A DNA stretch of 64,000 bases, taken from Pseudomonadota bacterium. GTDB taxonomy: Bacteria > Pseudomonadota > Alphaproteobacteria > Rhizobiales > Rhizobiaceae. Positions 1 through 8,458 of the stretch are shown in pieces. The notes under the pieces were generated by a model. That model was not told the DNA's origin. It saw only the letters and a list, made by a program, of their open reading frames with translations, and did not search any database. Both the position numbers and the translations under genes were made by a program. The stretch spans positions 62,001 to 126,000 of the forward strand of contig JAEWLS010000015.1 in the NCBI GenBank assembly GCA_023457435.1, given 5' to 3'. Numbering within the stretch: position 1 is the first letter of the stretch; every line of letters starts with the position of its first letter.

Positions 1-1755
1 GAGCTCGTCGAAGTACCACTTGTTGAGCAGGAACTGGTACAGGCCGCGATGCTGCTCCGCCAAGCGCTTCGGCGTCTGCGGCGAGCGGATGTAGAACTGC
101 CATGCGGTCAGGAAGCCGATCAGCATCGCCACGAAAGGCGACAGCTTCACCCACATCGGCACCTCGTGGAAGTCGTGTACGATGTGGTTGTCCGGCAGCG
201 TGAACAGCGCGCCCTTCCAGAAGTGCTCGTAGTGGTGGCCGATGAACCACTCGTGGAAGACGAAGCCCGCAAACAGCGCTCCGATCGCCAGGATGAACAG
301 CGGGACCAGCATCACAGGCGGGGATTCGTGCACGTGATGCATGACGTCCGCCGAAGCGCGGGGCTTGCCGTGGAACGTCAGGAAGATCAGACGCCACGAA
401 TAGAAGCTGGTGAACATCGCCGCCACGACGAGCACGATGAAGGCGAAGCCGGCCAGCGCGTTGTGCCCGACGAATGCGCCCTCGATGATCGCGTCCTTCG
501 AGAAGAAGCCGGCAGTGCCGATCACAGTGGCGGGAATGCCTACGCCGGTCAGCGCCAGCGTGCCGATCACCATCATCCAGTAGGTGGTCGGGATATGGCG
601 CATCAGGCCGCCCATCTTGCGCATGTCCTGTTCGTCGGACACGGCGTGGATGACCGAGCCGGAGCCAAGGAAAAGCAGCGCCTTGAAGAAGGCGTGGGTG
701 AACAGGTGGAAGATCGCGGCCGAGTAGAAGCCGAGGCCGATCGCCACGAACATGTAGCCGAGCTGCGAACAGGTCGAATAGGCGATGACGCGCTTGATGT
801 CGTTCTGGACGAGCCCGACGGTCGCCGCGAAGAACGCGGTGATCGCGCCGATCAGCGTCACGACCAGGAGCGCGGTATGCGACAGTTCGAAGATCGGCGA
901 CAGGCGGGCCAGCATGAAGACGCCCGCGGTGACCATGGTGGCCGCATGGATCAGCGCCGAAACCGGGGTCGGGCCTTCCATGGCGTCCGGCAGCCAGGTG
1001 TGCAGCGGCACCTGGGCCGACTTGCCCATCGCACCCATGAACAGCAGCAGGCACACCGCGGTGATCGCGCCGTGGCGGTCGAGCTGCCAGCCTAGGAAAT
1101 CCAGGACCGGCGCACCGTGTTCGGCGCCTTCCGCCGGCAAATAGCTCGCGGCATTGGCGAAGATCGTGCCGAAATCGACCGAGCCGAACAGCACGAACAC
1201 GCCGAAGATGCCGAGCGCGAAGCCGAAATCGCCGACGCGGTTGACGACGAACGCCTTGATGGCCGCGGCATTGGCCGAGGGCTTCTTGTACCAGAAGCCG
1301 ATCAGCAGGTACGAGGCGAGACCGACGCCCTCCCAGCCGAAGAACATCTGCACCAGGTTGTCGCTGGTCACCAGCATCAGCATGGCGAAGGTAAACAGCG
1401 AGAGATACGCAAAGAACCGCGGGCGTTGCGGATCGTGGTGCATGTATCCGATCGAATAGACGTGCACGAGCGACGACACGGTGTTGACCACGACCAGCAT
1501 GACGACCGTCAGCGTGTCGATGCGAAGCGCCCACTCTGCCTGCAGCGCCCCGACCGTGAGGAAGCGCAGCACAGGAACGGTGAACGGCTCGACCTCGCGC
1601 AGCGCCACCGAGAAGAACGCGACCCAGGACAGCACCGCCGAAACGATCAGGAGGCCGGTGGTTACGTATTCGGATGCGCGCGCGCCGATCGAGCGGCCGA
1701 ACAGACCGGCAATCAGGAAGCCGACGAGTGGGAGGAAGACGATGGCCTGGTACAT
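1..1755 (-). CDS. nuoL: NADH-quinone oxidoreductase subunit L (C-terminus outside window)
   Basis: Largest antiporter-like membrane subunit of respiratory complex I, one of the proton-pumping subunits in the membrane arm. The reading frame starts at the ATG ending at 1755 (MYQAIVFLPLVGFLIAGLFG) and stays open for 585 codons to the window edge, where it reads NKWYFDEL, a stretch that lies near the end of the protein in NuoL relatives. I infer that several tens of residues are missing. It follows nuoK with an 11-base gap and is the last gene of the nuo operon visible here; nuoM and nuoN would be expected beyond the left edge. The call rests on the N-terminus, the near-C-terminal motif and the operon position. 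Confidence 0.96.
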   Translation of the reverse strand, partial: MYQAIVFLPLVGFLIAGLFGRSIGARASEYVTTGLLIVSAVLSWVAFFSVALREVEPFTVPVLRFLTVGALQAEWALRIDTLTVVMLVVVNTVSSLVHVYSIGYMHHDPQRPRFFAYLSLFTFAMLMLVTSDNLVQMFFGWEGVGLASYLLIGFWYKKPSANAAAIKAFVVNRVGDFGFALGIFGVFVLFGSVDFGTIFANAASYLPAEGAEHGAPVLDFLGWQLDRHGAITAVCLLLFMGAMGKSAQVPLHTWLPDAMEGPTPVSALIHAATMVTAGVFMLARLSPIFELSHTALLVVTLIGAITAFFAATVGLVQNDIKRVIAYSTCSQLGYMFVAIGLGFYSAAIFHLFTHAFFKALLFLGSGSVIHAVSDEQDMRKMGGLMRHIPTTYWMMVIGTLALTGVGIPATVIGTAGFFSKDAIIEGAFVGHNALAGFAFIVLVVAAMFTSFYSWRLIFLTFHGKPRASADVMHHVHESPPVMLVPLFILAIGALFAGFVFHEWFIGHHYEHFWKGALFTLPDNHIVHDFHEVPMWVKLSPFVAMLIGFLTAWQFYIRSPQTPKRLAEQHRGLYQFLLNKWYFDEL

Positions 1756-1766
1756 GCTGCCTCAGC

Positions 1767-2075
1767 TCAGCCCTTCATCATGTTCACGTCTTCGACCGCG
1801 ATCGATCCGCGGTTTCGGTAGAAGACGACGAGGATAGCAAGGCCGATCGCGGCCTCCGCGGCTGCGACGGTGAGCACGAACAGCGCGAACACCTGCCCGA
1901 CGAGATCGCCGAGCGTGGCCGAGAAGGCGACGAAGTTGATGTTGACCGCAAGCAGGATCAGCTCGATCGACATCAGGATGACGATGACGTTCTTGCGGTT
2001 CAGGAAGATGCCGAACACGCCGAGCGTGAACAGGATCGCCGAAAGGGTCAGGTAGTGGCCGATACCGACGGTCAT
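1767..2075 (-). CDS. nuoK: NADH-quinone oxidoreductase subunit K
   Basis: Small membrane subunit of complex I, homologous to MrpC. The 102-residue protein has three hydrophobic segments (about residues 6-24, 30-55 and 61-86). Each of the last two carries an acidic residue inside the membrane: E in the SIELILLAVN stretch and E in the AAAEAAIGLAI stretch. These are the family's conserved proton-path glutamates. Length matches the usual 100 to 102. The start ATG lies one base from the nuoJ stop, so the two are probably translationally coupled. Confidence 0.98.
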   Translation of the reverse strand: MTVGIGHYLTLSAILFTLGVFGIFLNRKNVIVILMSIELILLAVNINFVAFSATLGDLVGQVFALFVLTVAAAEAAIGLAILVVFYRNRGSIAVEDVNMMKG

Positions 2076-2076
2076 C

Positions 2077-2694
2077 TCAGATGCCCTTTCCAGTCTCGAC
2101 CTTGCGCACCTCGATCTCGCCGCGTCCGCGGGCGACCTGGACGGCGATGGACTGACGCTTGACGCCTTCCTTGTGCCGCAAGGTCAGCACGATGGCACCG
2201 ATCATCGCGACCAGCAGCACCATGCCCGCGATCTGGAAGAAGAAGATGTAGTTCGTGTAGAGCACATCGCCGAGCGCGGCCGTGTTCTGCCGCTCCGCAG
2301 CGGCCGGGATCGGCATCGCAATCTCGGTTGCGAGTTCGGGCGACAACACGTAGCCGCCGACTACGACGACGAGTTCCGCGGCAAGGATGATGCCGATCAG
2401 CGCGCCGATCGGTGCGTATTGGAGCGAGCCGCTCTTTAGAGCCGCGAAATCGACGTCGAGCATCATCACGACGAATAGGAACAGAACGGCCACGGCGCCG
2501 ACGTAGACGACGAGCAGGATCATCGCCAGGAACTCTGCGCCGGTCAGGAGGAACAGGGCTGCCGCATTGAAGAAGGTGAGGATGAGGTAAAGGACCGAAT
2601 GCACGGGGTTGCGCGCCGCGATGACCATGAAGGCCGACGCGACCGCCACGAAGGCGAAGAGATAGAAGAAGATCGCCTCAAGGCCGTTGAGCAT
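2077..2694 (-). CDS. nuoJ: NADH-quinone oxidoreductase subunit J
   Basis: Membrane subunit of complex I, part of the E-channel near the quinone site. The 205-residue protein shows five hydrophobic segments, and the segment with MILLVVYVGAVAVLFLFVVMML carries the family-typical VYVGAVAVLFLFVVMML pattern seen in NuoJ. The C-terminal tail of about 35 residues is charged and cytoplasmic. It lies between nuoI, 126 bases upstream with nothing recognisable in the gap, and nuoK, 1 base downstream. The ATG at 2694 is preceded by a GGGGAA sequence that could serve as ribosome binding site. Confidence 0.97.
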   Translation of the reverse strand: MLNGLEAIFFYLFAFVAVASAFMVIAARNPVHSVLYLILTFFNAAALFLLTGAEFLAMILLVVYVGAVAVLFLFVVMMLDVDFAALKSGSLQYAPIGALIGIILAAELVVVVGGYVLSPELATEIAMPIPAAAERQNTAALGDVLYTNYIFFFQIAGMVLLVAMIGAIVLTLRHKEGVKRQSIAVQVARGRGEIEVRKVETGKGI

Positions 2695-2820
2695 GGGTTC
2701 CCCGTTGCAGTCAGGAAGGTTGCCCTCCCCCGGCCCGGTAGCGCCTCCGCCCCGTGGCCGCGTGTTCCTTAGACGAGCCGTTCCGGACCGTCCACGTATG
2801 ATTTGCCGCGCCGCGAAGGC

Positions 2821-3312
2821 TTAGCGGTACGGTGCGTCGATCGCGATGTTGCGCGCGACCTCACGCTCCCAGCGGTCGCCGTTGGCGAGCAACTTTTCCT
2901 TGTCGTAGTACAGTTCCTCGCGCGTCTCCGTCGCGAACTCGAAGTTCGGCCCCTCGACGATAGCGTCGACCGGGCAAGCTTCCTGGCAGAAGCCGCAATA
3001 GATGCACTTCACCATGTCGATGTCGTAGCGCACGGTGCGGCGCGTGCCGTCGTTGCGCCGCGGGCCGGCCTCGATGGTGATCGCCTGAGCAGGGCAGATC
3101 GCCTCGCAGAGCTTGCACGCGATGCAGCGCTCCTCGCCGTTCGGATAGCGCCGCAACGCATGCTCGCCGCGAAAGCGCGGGCTGATCGGGCCCTTTTCGA
3201 ACGGGTAGTTGATCGTATGCTTCGGCGCGAAGAACTGCCGCATCGAAAGGAAGAACGCGCCGACGAATTCCCTCAGGAGAAGCGCCTTGGCGGCGTTTGC
3301 GAGAGCCGACAT
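2821..3312 (-). CDS. nuoI: NADH-quinone oxidoreductase subunit I (8Fe ferredoxin subunit)
   Basis: Peripheral-arm subunit carrying the two [4Fe-4S] clusters that pass electrons toward NuoB. The 163-residue protein contains CIACKLCEAICP and CIYCGFCQEACP, the two CxxCxxCxxxCP ferredoxin motifs, near residues 65-77 and 104-116. The N-terminus has an amphipathic stretch before FRGEHALRRYPNGEERC, which is typical of NuoI. The same frame is open far upstream into nuoH, but the start is set at the ATG ending at 3312, which shares one base with the nuoH TGA. That gives the usual family length. Confidence 0.98.
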   Translation of the reverse strand: MSALANAAKALLLREFVGAFFLSMRQFFAPKHTINYPFEKGPISPRFRGEHALRRYPNGEERCIACKLCEAICPAQAITIEAGPRRNDGTRRTVRYDIDMVKCIYCGFCQEACPVDAIVEGPNFEFATETREELYYDKEKLLANGDRWEREVARNIAIDAPYR

Positions 3313-4358
3313 CACGCGAACTCCATGAACTTCAGGACCGCCGCGGTGACCACCACCATGACCAGCGAGATCGGCAGGAATACCTTCCAGCCGAGGCGCA
3401 TCAGCTGGTCGTAGCGGTAACGCGGCACGAAGGCCTTCACCATGGCGAACATGAAGAAGACCATGCACAGCTTCAGTACGAACCAGATGACGCCGGGCAC
3501 CCAGTTGAACGGTGCGATGTCCAGCGGCGGCAGCCAGCCGCCCAGGAAGAGGATGGTCGTCAGCGCGCACATCAGCACAATAGCGACGTACTCGCCGAGG
3601 AAGAACAGCAGGAACGGCGTCGAGGAGTATTCGATCATGTGGCCGGCGACGAGCTCCGACTCGGCTTCGACCAGATCGAAGGGCGGGCGATTCGTCTCCG
3701 CGAGCGCTGAGATGAAGAAGATGATGAACATCGGGAACAGCGCCAGCCAATGCCAGTCGAGCAGGCTGCTCGGCAGGCCCAGCCGGGTTCCGAGGCCGTC
3801 GTTCTGCGACAGCACGATGTCGGTAAGGTTCAGCGATCCGACGCAAAGCAGGACGGTGATGATGACGAAGCCGATCGAGACCTCGTAGCTCACCATCTGG
3901 GCGGCCGAGCGGAGCGCGCCGAGAAACGGATACTTCGAGTTGGAAGCCCATCCGCCCATGATCACGCCGTAGACCTCCAGCGAGGCGATGGCGAAGATGA
4001 ACAGGATGCCGACATTGATGTCGGCGATGGCCCAGCCGGCGTTGACAGGAATCACCGCCCATGTGGCGATTGCCAGCGTCGCGGACACCACCGGCGCCAG
4101 CAGGAACACGCCCTTGTTCGCGCCGGACGGTATCACCGGCTCCTTGAAGACGAACTTCAGAAGGTCGGCGAAGGCCTGCAGCAGGCCCCACGGTCCCACG
4201 ACGTTCGGGCCGCGGCGCAGCTGCACCGCCGCCCAGATCTTGCGGTCGGCGTAGAGGATGTAGGCGACCCCGATCAGCAGGACGACGATCAGCAGCACGG
4301 ACTGGCCGAGGATGATCAGCGCCGGCAGGATCCAGGTCGAGAAGACGTCTTCGTTCAT
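3312..4358 (-). CDS. nuoH: NADH-quinone oxidoreductase subunit H
   Basis: Membrane subunit that joins the peripheral arm to the membrane arm and forms part of the quinone pocket (ND1 homologue). The 348-residue protein is hydrophobic throughout, with the conserved AVQLRRGPNVVGPWGLLQ and EVSIGFVIITV/AETNRPPFDLVEAESELVAG loops characteristic of NuoH. I place the start at ATG 4358 (MNEDVFSTWILP), where it overlaps the nuoG stop by four bases (ATGA). A start 14 codons earlier is open but would extend further into nuoG. The stop shares one base with the nuoI start. Confidence 0.98.
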   Translation of the reverse strand: MNEDVFSTWILPALIILGQSVLLIVVLLIGVAYILYADRKIWAAVQLRRGPNVVGPWGLLQAFADLLKFVFKEPVIPSGANKGVFLLAPVVSATLAIATWAVIPVNAGWAIADINVGILFIFAIASLEVYGVIMGGWASNSKYPFLGALRSAAQMVSYEVSIGFVIITVLLCVGSLNLTDIVLSQNDGLGTRLGLPSSLLDWHWLALFPMFIIFFISALAETNRPPFDLVEAESELVAGHMIEYSSTPFLLFFLGEYVAIVLMCALTTILFLGGWLPPLDIAPFNWVPGVIWFVLKLCMVFFMFAMVKAFVPRYRYDQLMRLGWKVFLPISLVMVVVTAAVLKFMEFA

Positions 4359-6436
4359 TCCGCAGCCTGCCTGAAGCCTGCCTTCGCCAGGGCGGAACAC
4401 TCGGCCATGACGGCCGAGGCGCGGGCGATCGGGTTGGTGAGATAGAAATCCTTGACCGGGCTGACGAACGGCGCCTTGGTCACCTTGCCGCCGCGGGCCG
4501 CAAGCTTGCCGATCGACGCGATGTCGCCTGCGGCAATGCCGTCTATGCCGGCCAGATGCGGGAACTCGGCATAGAGCTTCTGGCGAAGCTGCGCGAGTGA
4601 ATCGAACGGCAGGCGCTTGCCGAGCACGTCGGACAGGGCCCGGAGGATGGCCCAGTCTTCCCTCGCCTCGCCGGGCGCAAACCCCGCGCGATTCGCCAGC
4701 TGAACGCGGCCTTCCGTGTTGACGTAGGTCCCCGACTTCTCGGTGTAGGCCGCGCCCGGCAGGATCACGTCGGCGCGATGCGCCCCGGCATCGCCATGCG
4801 TGCCGATGTAAACGGTGAACGCCGGGCCAATGGCGCTCATGTCGAACTCGTCGGCGCCGAGCAGGAACAATACGTCGAGCGCGCCCATCATGCCGGCGAC
4901 GTTCTTGCCGCCCGCGCCCGGCACGAAGCCGATGTCGAGGCCGCCCACCCGAGAAGCCGCATTTTGCAGGACCGCGAAGCCGTTCCAGCCTTCGGCCATC
5001 GCGCCGACCGTATCCGCAAGCTTCGCCGCGGTGGCGAGGACCGCGCTGCCGTCACCGCGCGAAATCGCGCCCTGGCCCACGATGATCATCGGCCGCTGGG
5101 CGTTCTTCAGCACGTCGAGGAAGCCGATGTCGCCCGAAGCCAGCTTCGCCAGCGTGTCGGGACCAGCGCCTAGCGGCTGGTAGTCGTAGCGCAGGTCGCC
5201 CACGTCGCCGATCACGCCGATCGGGAAGTCGCCCTGGCGCCAGCGCTTTCGGATGCGCGCGTTGAGCACCGATGCCTCGAAGCGCGGGTTGGCGCCGACG
5301 ATCAGCAGCGCATCGGCCTGTTCGATGCCGTCGATGGTCGGATTGAAGATATAGCTCGCGCGCCCGAGCGAAGGGTCGAGCGCCGCGCCGTCCTGCCGGC
5401 AGTCGATGTTCTGGGAGCCGAGCGACTGCATCAGCAGCTTCAGCGCATACATCTCCTCGACCGTGGCGAGGTCGCCGGCGATGGCGCCAATGCGGTCACT
5501 TTTGGTCTTCGCGACCGCGTCCCTAATGGCGGCGAAGGCCTCGGTCCAGGAAGCCGGCGCCAGCTTGCCGTTGCGCCGGACGTACGGCCGGTCGAGGCGC
5601 TGCGTGCGCAAGCCGTCCCATACGAAGCGCGTCTTGTCGGAAATCCATTCCTCGTTCACCGCGTCGTTGACGCGCGGCAGGATGCGCATCACCTCGCGGC
5701 CGCGTGCATCAACGCGGATCGCCGAGCCAACGGCGTCCATGACGTCGATGGATTCGGTCTTCGACAGCTCCCACGGCCGCGCCTGGAACGCGTAGGGACG
5801 CGACGTCAGCGCGCCGACAGGGCAAAGGTCGATCACGTTGCCCTGCAGCTCGGAGGTCATCGCCTGCTCGAGGTAGGTCGTGATCTCGGCATCCTCGCCG
5901 CGGCCGATCAGGCCGAGCTCGGAGATGCCCGCAACCTCGGTGGTGAACCTGACGCACCGCGTGCAGTGGATGCAGCGGTTCATGATCGTCTTGACGAGCG
6001 GGCCGATGTATTTGTCCTCGACGGCGCGCTTGTTCTCGCGGTAGCGCGAGGAATCGACGCCGAACGCCATGGCCTGGTCCTGCAAGTCGCATTCGCCGCC
6101 CTGGTCGCAGATCGGGCAGTCGAGCGGATGGTTGATCAGCAGGAACTCCATCACGCCCTCGCGGGCCTTCTTGACCATCGGCGAGTTCGTGAACATCTCC
6201 GGCAGCTCGCCGTTCGGTCCCGGGCGCAGGTCGCGCACGCCCATGGCGCAGCTGGCCTGCGGTTTGGGCGGCCCGCCCTTCACCTCGACCAGGCACATGC
6301 GGCAGTTGCCGGCGATCGACAGCCGTTCGTGAAAACAGAATCGCGGCACCTCGGCGCCCGCCTCCTCCGCCGCCTGCAGCAGCGTGTAGTGGTCGGGTAC
6401 CTCGATCTCTTTCCCGTCGACCTTGAGCTTCGCCAT
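4355..6436 (-). CDS. nuoG: NADH-quinone oxidoreductase subunit G
   Basis: Largest peripheral-arm subunit (693 residues), carrying several iron-sulfur clusters. The N-terminal 2Fe-2S domain has cysteines at 34, 45, 48 and 63. It is followed by the HPLDCPICDQGGECDLQ segment, which supplies the His/Cys ligands of a [4Fe-4S] cluster, and by the CIHCTRCVRFTTEVAG segment for the next cluster. The rest is a molybdopterin-oxidoreductase-like fold with no apparent cofactor-binding residues, as usual in NuoG. It lies 59 bases downstream of the helix-hairpin-helix gene and overlaps nuoH by four bases. Confidence 0.98.
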   Translation of the reverse strand: MAKLKVDGKEIEVPDHYTLLQAAEEAGAEVPRFCFHERLSIAGNCRMCLVEVKGGPPKPQASCAMGVRDLRPGPNGELPEMFTNSPMVKKAREGVMEFLLINHPLDCPICDQGGECDLQDQAMAFGVDSSRYRENKRAVEDKYIGPLVKTIMNRCIHCTRCVRFTTEVAGISELGLIGRGEDAEITTYLEQAMTSELQGNVIDLCPVGALTSRPYAFQARPWELSKTESIDVMDAVGSAIRVDARGREVMRILPRVNDAVNEEWISDKTRFVWDGLRTQRLDRPYVRRNGKLAPASWTEAFAAIRDAVAKTKSDRIGAIAGDLATVEEMYALKLLMQSLGSQNIDCRQDGAALDPSLGRASYIFNPTIDGIEQADALLIVGANPRFEASVLNARIRKRWRQGDFPIGVIGDVGDLRYDYQPLGAGPDTLAKLASGDIGFLDVLKNAQRPMIIVGQGAISRGDGSAVLATAAKLADTVGAMAEGWNGFAVLQNAASRVGGLDIGFVPGAGGKNVAGMMGALDVLFLLGADEFDMSAIGPAFTVYIGTHGDAGAHRADVILPGAAYTEKSGTYVNTEGRVQLANRAGFAPGEAREDWAILRALSDVLGKRLPFDSLAQLRQKLYAEFPHLAGIDGIAAGDIASIGKLAARGGKVTKAPFVSPVKDFYLTNPIARASAVMAECSALAKAGFRQAAE

Positions 6437-6495
6437 TCGCCCGTCACTCCGGCGGCCCTGCCGCCATTACCTCTTGCCGGTTGCCCGGCTTCAAA

Positions 6496-7053
6496 TCACT
6501 TGCGGCGCGGTCGCGCCAGTTCCGCCGCCCTGGCAACCCAGCCGTCGCGCGCGACGCGGCCGGAAAGCCCGAGCTGATCCTCGATCCACGCGACGTCCTT
6601 GTCGCTCCAGCCCGCAATGTGGCTGTACTTCGAGACCCCAAGTCCGTTCAGCATCTGCTCGAGCTTCGGTCCGATGCCAGGCAGCCGTTTCAGGTCGTCC
6701 GGTCGCGCCGCCTTCGTCCGTGGTGCCGGTGACGCTTTCGGTTCGACCTCGTCCTCCGGGACGGCGGCAACTTCGCGCGCCAGCGATTGGGCGTCGGCCA
6801 TAATGGTCTCGGCAGCTGCGCGCGCGCGGACTGCAGCAGCCGGATCCGTCACGGCAGCGGACCGATCAGCCGTCTTCAGGCTTCGCCCGGCGTGTTCCAT
6901 GGCACCTGCAACCATTCCGAACCAGGCGCCCCATACCTGCGTGGCGATGCCCATGCCGACGGCGGACGCCGCCGCCCAGCCGGCAAGCGGATGCGCGAGC
7001 AGGTTCATCGCCCGCGTGACGTCCTCGCTCATCTGGCTGGGGCGGTCAGTCAT
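6496..7053 (-). CDS. Complex I operon helix-hairpin-helix protein
   Basis: A 185-residue protein set between nuoF and nuoG. Residues about 15-50 form an amphipathic to hydrophobic stretch (NLLAHPLAGWAAASAVGMGI). A variable Ala/Pro/Lys-rich middle follows. The C-terminal 65 residues contain LKRLPGIGPKLEQMLNGLGV, a helix-hairpin-helix core, then a W-rich tail with GRVARDGWVARAAEL. This C-terminal module closely resembles the C-terminus of NuoE in the same operon. Proteins of this type are annotated next to nuo genes in rhizobia without an established role; a structural or assembly role in complex I is my inference. The ATG at 7053 shares one base with the stop of the preceding 32-codon ORF; a TTG one codon earlier is also possible. 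Confidence 0.8.
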   Translation of the reverse strand: MTDRPSQMSEDVTRAMNLLAHPLAGWAAASAVGMGIATQVWGAWFGMVAGAMEHAGRSLKTADRSAAVTDPAAAVRARAAAETIMADAQSLAREVAAVPEDEVEPKASPAPRTKAARPDDLKRLPGIGPKLEQMLNGLGVSKYSHIAGWSDKDVAWIEDQLGLSGRVARDGWVARAAELARPRRK

Positions 7054-7151
7054 CAATAAGCCCGCTCGGTTCGGTCCATACGCTGCTCGCGCATTTCACG
7101 AGGCATTCTCAAGGTGCGATTGTCAGGTTGTTGGGCCATACTCGCACTCAT
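7053..7151 (-). CDS. Possible 32-residue coupled micro-ORF in the nuo operon
   Basis: A tiny reading frame fills the gap between nuoF and the helix-hairpin-helix gene. Its ATG overlaps the nuoF stop by four bases (ATGA), and its TGA shares one base with the next ATG. The peptide begins MSASMAQQPDNRT and is rich in Met and Arg with no hydrophobic segment. The exact tiling at both ends, the same architecture as the other nuo junctions, suggests it is translated, either as a peptide or as a coupling device carrying ribosomes to the next gene. No family is recognised. The frame is open upstream inside nuoF, so chance cannot be excluded. Confidence 0.5.
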   Translation of the reverse strand: MSASMAQQPDNRTLRMPREMREQRMDRTERAY

Positions 7152-8449
7152 TCCGCGGCGATCAGCACCGGCTCGGCGCGATGGGCGTTGCGGGAGAACT
7201 CGTCGATGCGGCGCTCGATTTCCGGCCGGAAGTTGCGGATCAGGCCCTGGATCGGCCAGGCGGCGGCGTCCCCGAGCGCGCAGATCGTGTGACCTTCGAC
7301 CTGCTTCGTCACGTCGAGAAGCATGTCGATCTCGCGCTTCTGCGCTTCGCCGCGGACCAGGCGCTCCATCACGCGCCACATCCACCCGGTGCCTTCGCGG
7401 CAAGGCGTGCACTGGCCACAGCTCTCGTGCTTGAAGAAATACGAAAGGCGCGCGATCGCCTTCACGATGTCGGTAGACTTGTCCATGACGATGACCGCGG
7501 CGGTGCCGAACGATGACTTGCGCTCGCGCAGCCCGTCGAAATCCATAGGGCAGTCGATGATGTCCTCGGCCTTGACGACGGGACACGACGCGCCGCCCGG
7601 AATCACCGCGAGGAGGTTGTCCCAGCCGCCGCGGATGCCGCCGCCGTGGCGCTCCACCAGCTCGCGGAAGGTGATTCCCATCTCCTCTTCGACCGTGCAC
7701 GGCGTGTTGACGTGCCCGACCAGCATGAACAGCTTCGTGCCCACGTTGTTCGGCCGCCCGATGGACGAGAACCACCCAGCGCCGCGGCGCAGGATCGTCG
7801 GGGCGACGGCGATCGATTCGACGTTGTTGACCGTCGTCGGGCAGCCGTAGAGGCCGACGTTCGCCGGGAACGGCGGCTTCAGCCGCGGCTGGCCCTTCTT
7901 GCCCTCAAGGCTTTCGAGCAATGCGGTTTCCTCGCCGCAGATGTAGGCACCGGCGCCGTGGTGGACGATGATGTCGAAGTCCCAGCCGTTGATGTTGTTC
8001 TTGCCGATCAGGCGGGCATCGTAGGCTTCGTCCACGGCCCGCTGCAGCGCCTCGCGCTCGCGGATGAACTCGCCGCGCACATAGATGTAGGCCGCGTGGG
8101 CACCCATCGCGAAGCTCGCGATCAGGCAGCCCTCGACCAGCGTGTGCGGATCGTGGCGAAGGATGTCACGGTCCTTGCAGGTACCGGGCTCGGATTCGTC
8201 GGCGTTGACGACAAGGTAGCAGGGCCGGTCGGACTGCTTCGGCATGAACGACCATTTCAGACCGGTAGGGAAGCCGGCGCCGCCGCGGCCGCGAAGCCCG
8301 GACGCCTTCATCTCGTTGATGATCCAGTCGCGTCCCTTGGCGATGATTCCGGCGGTGCCGTCCCAGTGGCCGCGTGCCATCGCGCCCTTCAGAGAGCGGT
8401 CGAAGCGGCCGTAGATATTGTTGAATATGCGGTCCTGATCCTGCAGCAT
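7148..8449 (-). CDS. nuoF: NADH-quinone oxidoreductase subunit F
   Basis: NADH- and FMN-binding subunit (433 residues), the entry point of electrons into complex I. It contains the glycine-rich nucleotide/FMN loop GLRGRGGAGFPTGLKW near residue 55, the ESEPGTCKDR segment, and SCGQCTPCREGTGWMW near residue 353, which supplies three cysteine ligands of the N3 [4Fe-4S] cluster; the fourth cysteine is in the HTICALGD segment. Length and motifs match the family. It starts nine bases after the nuoE stop, and its own stop overlaps the start of the 32-codon ORF. Confidence 0.98.
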   Translation of the reverse strand: MLQDQDRIFNNIYGRFDRSLKGAMARGHWDGTAGIIAKGRDWIINEMKASGLRGRGGAGFPTGLKWSFMPKQSDRPCYLVVNADESEPGTCKDRDILRHDPHTLVEGCLIASFAMGAHAAYIYVRGEFIREREALQRAVDEAYDARLIGKNNINGWDFDIIVHHGAGAYICGEETALLESLEGKKGQPRLKPPFPANVGLYGCPTTVNNVESIAVAPTILRRGAGWFSSIGRPNNVGTKLFMLVGHVNTPCTVEEEMGITFRELVERHGGGIRGGWDNLLAVIPGGASCPVVKAEDIIDCPMDFDGLRERKSSFGTAAVIVMDKSTDIVKAIARLSYFFKHESCGQCTPCREGTGWMWRVMERLVRGEAQKREIDMLLDVTKQVEGHTICALGDAAAWPIQGLIRNFRPEIERRIDEFSRNAHRAEPVLIAAE

Positions 8450-8458
8450 CGCCCTGCC

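Noticed and set aside
2821..4191. 456-codon frame containing nuoI as its end
   Set aside because: Only the last 163 codons have NuoI motifs; the upstream part is nuoH read out of frame.
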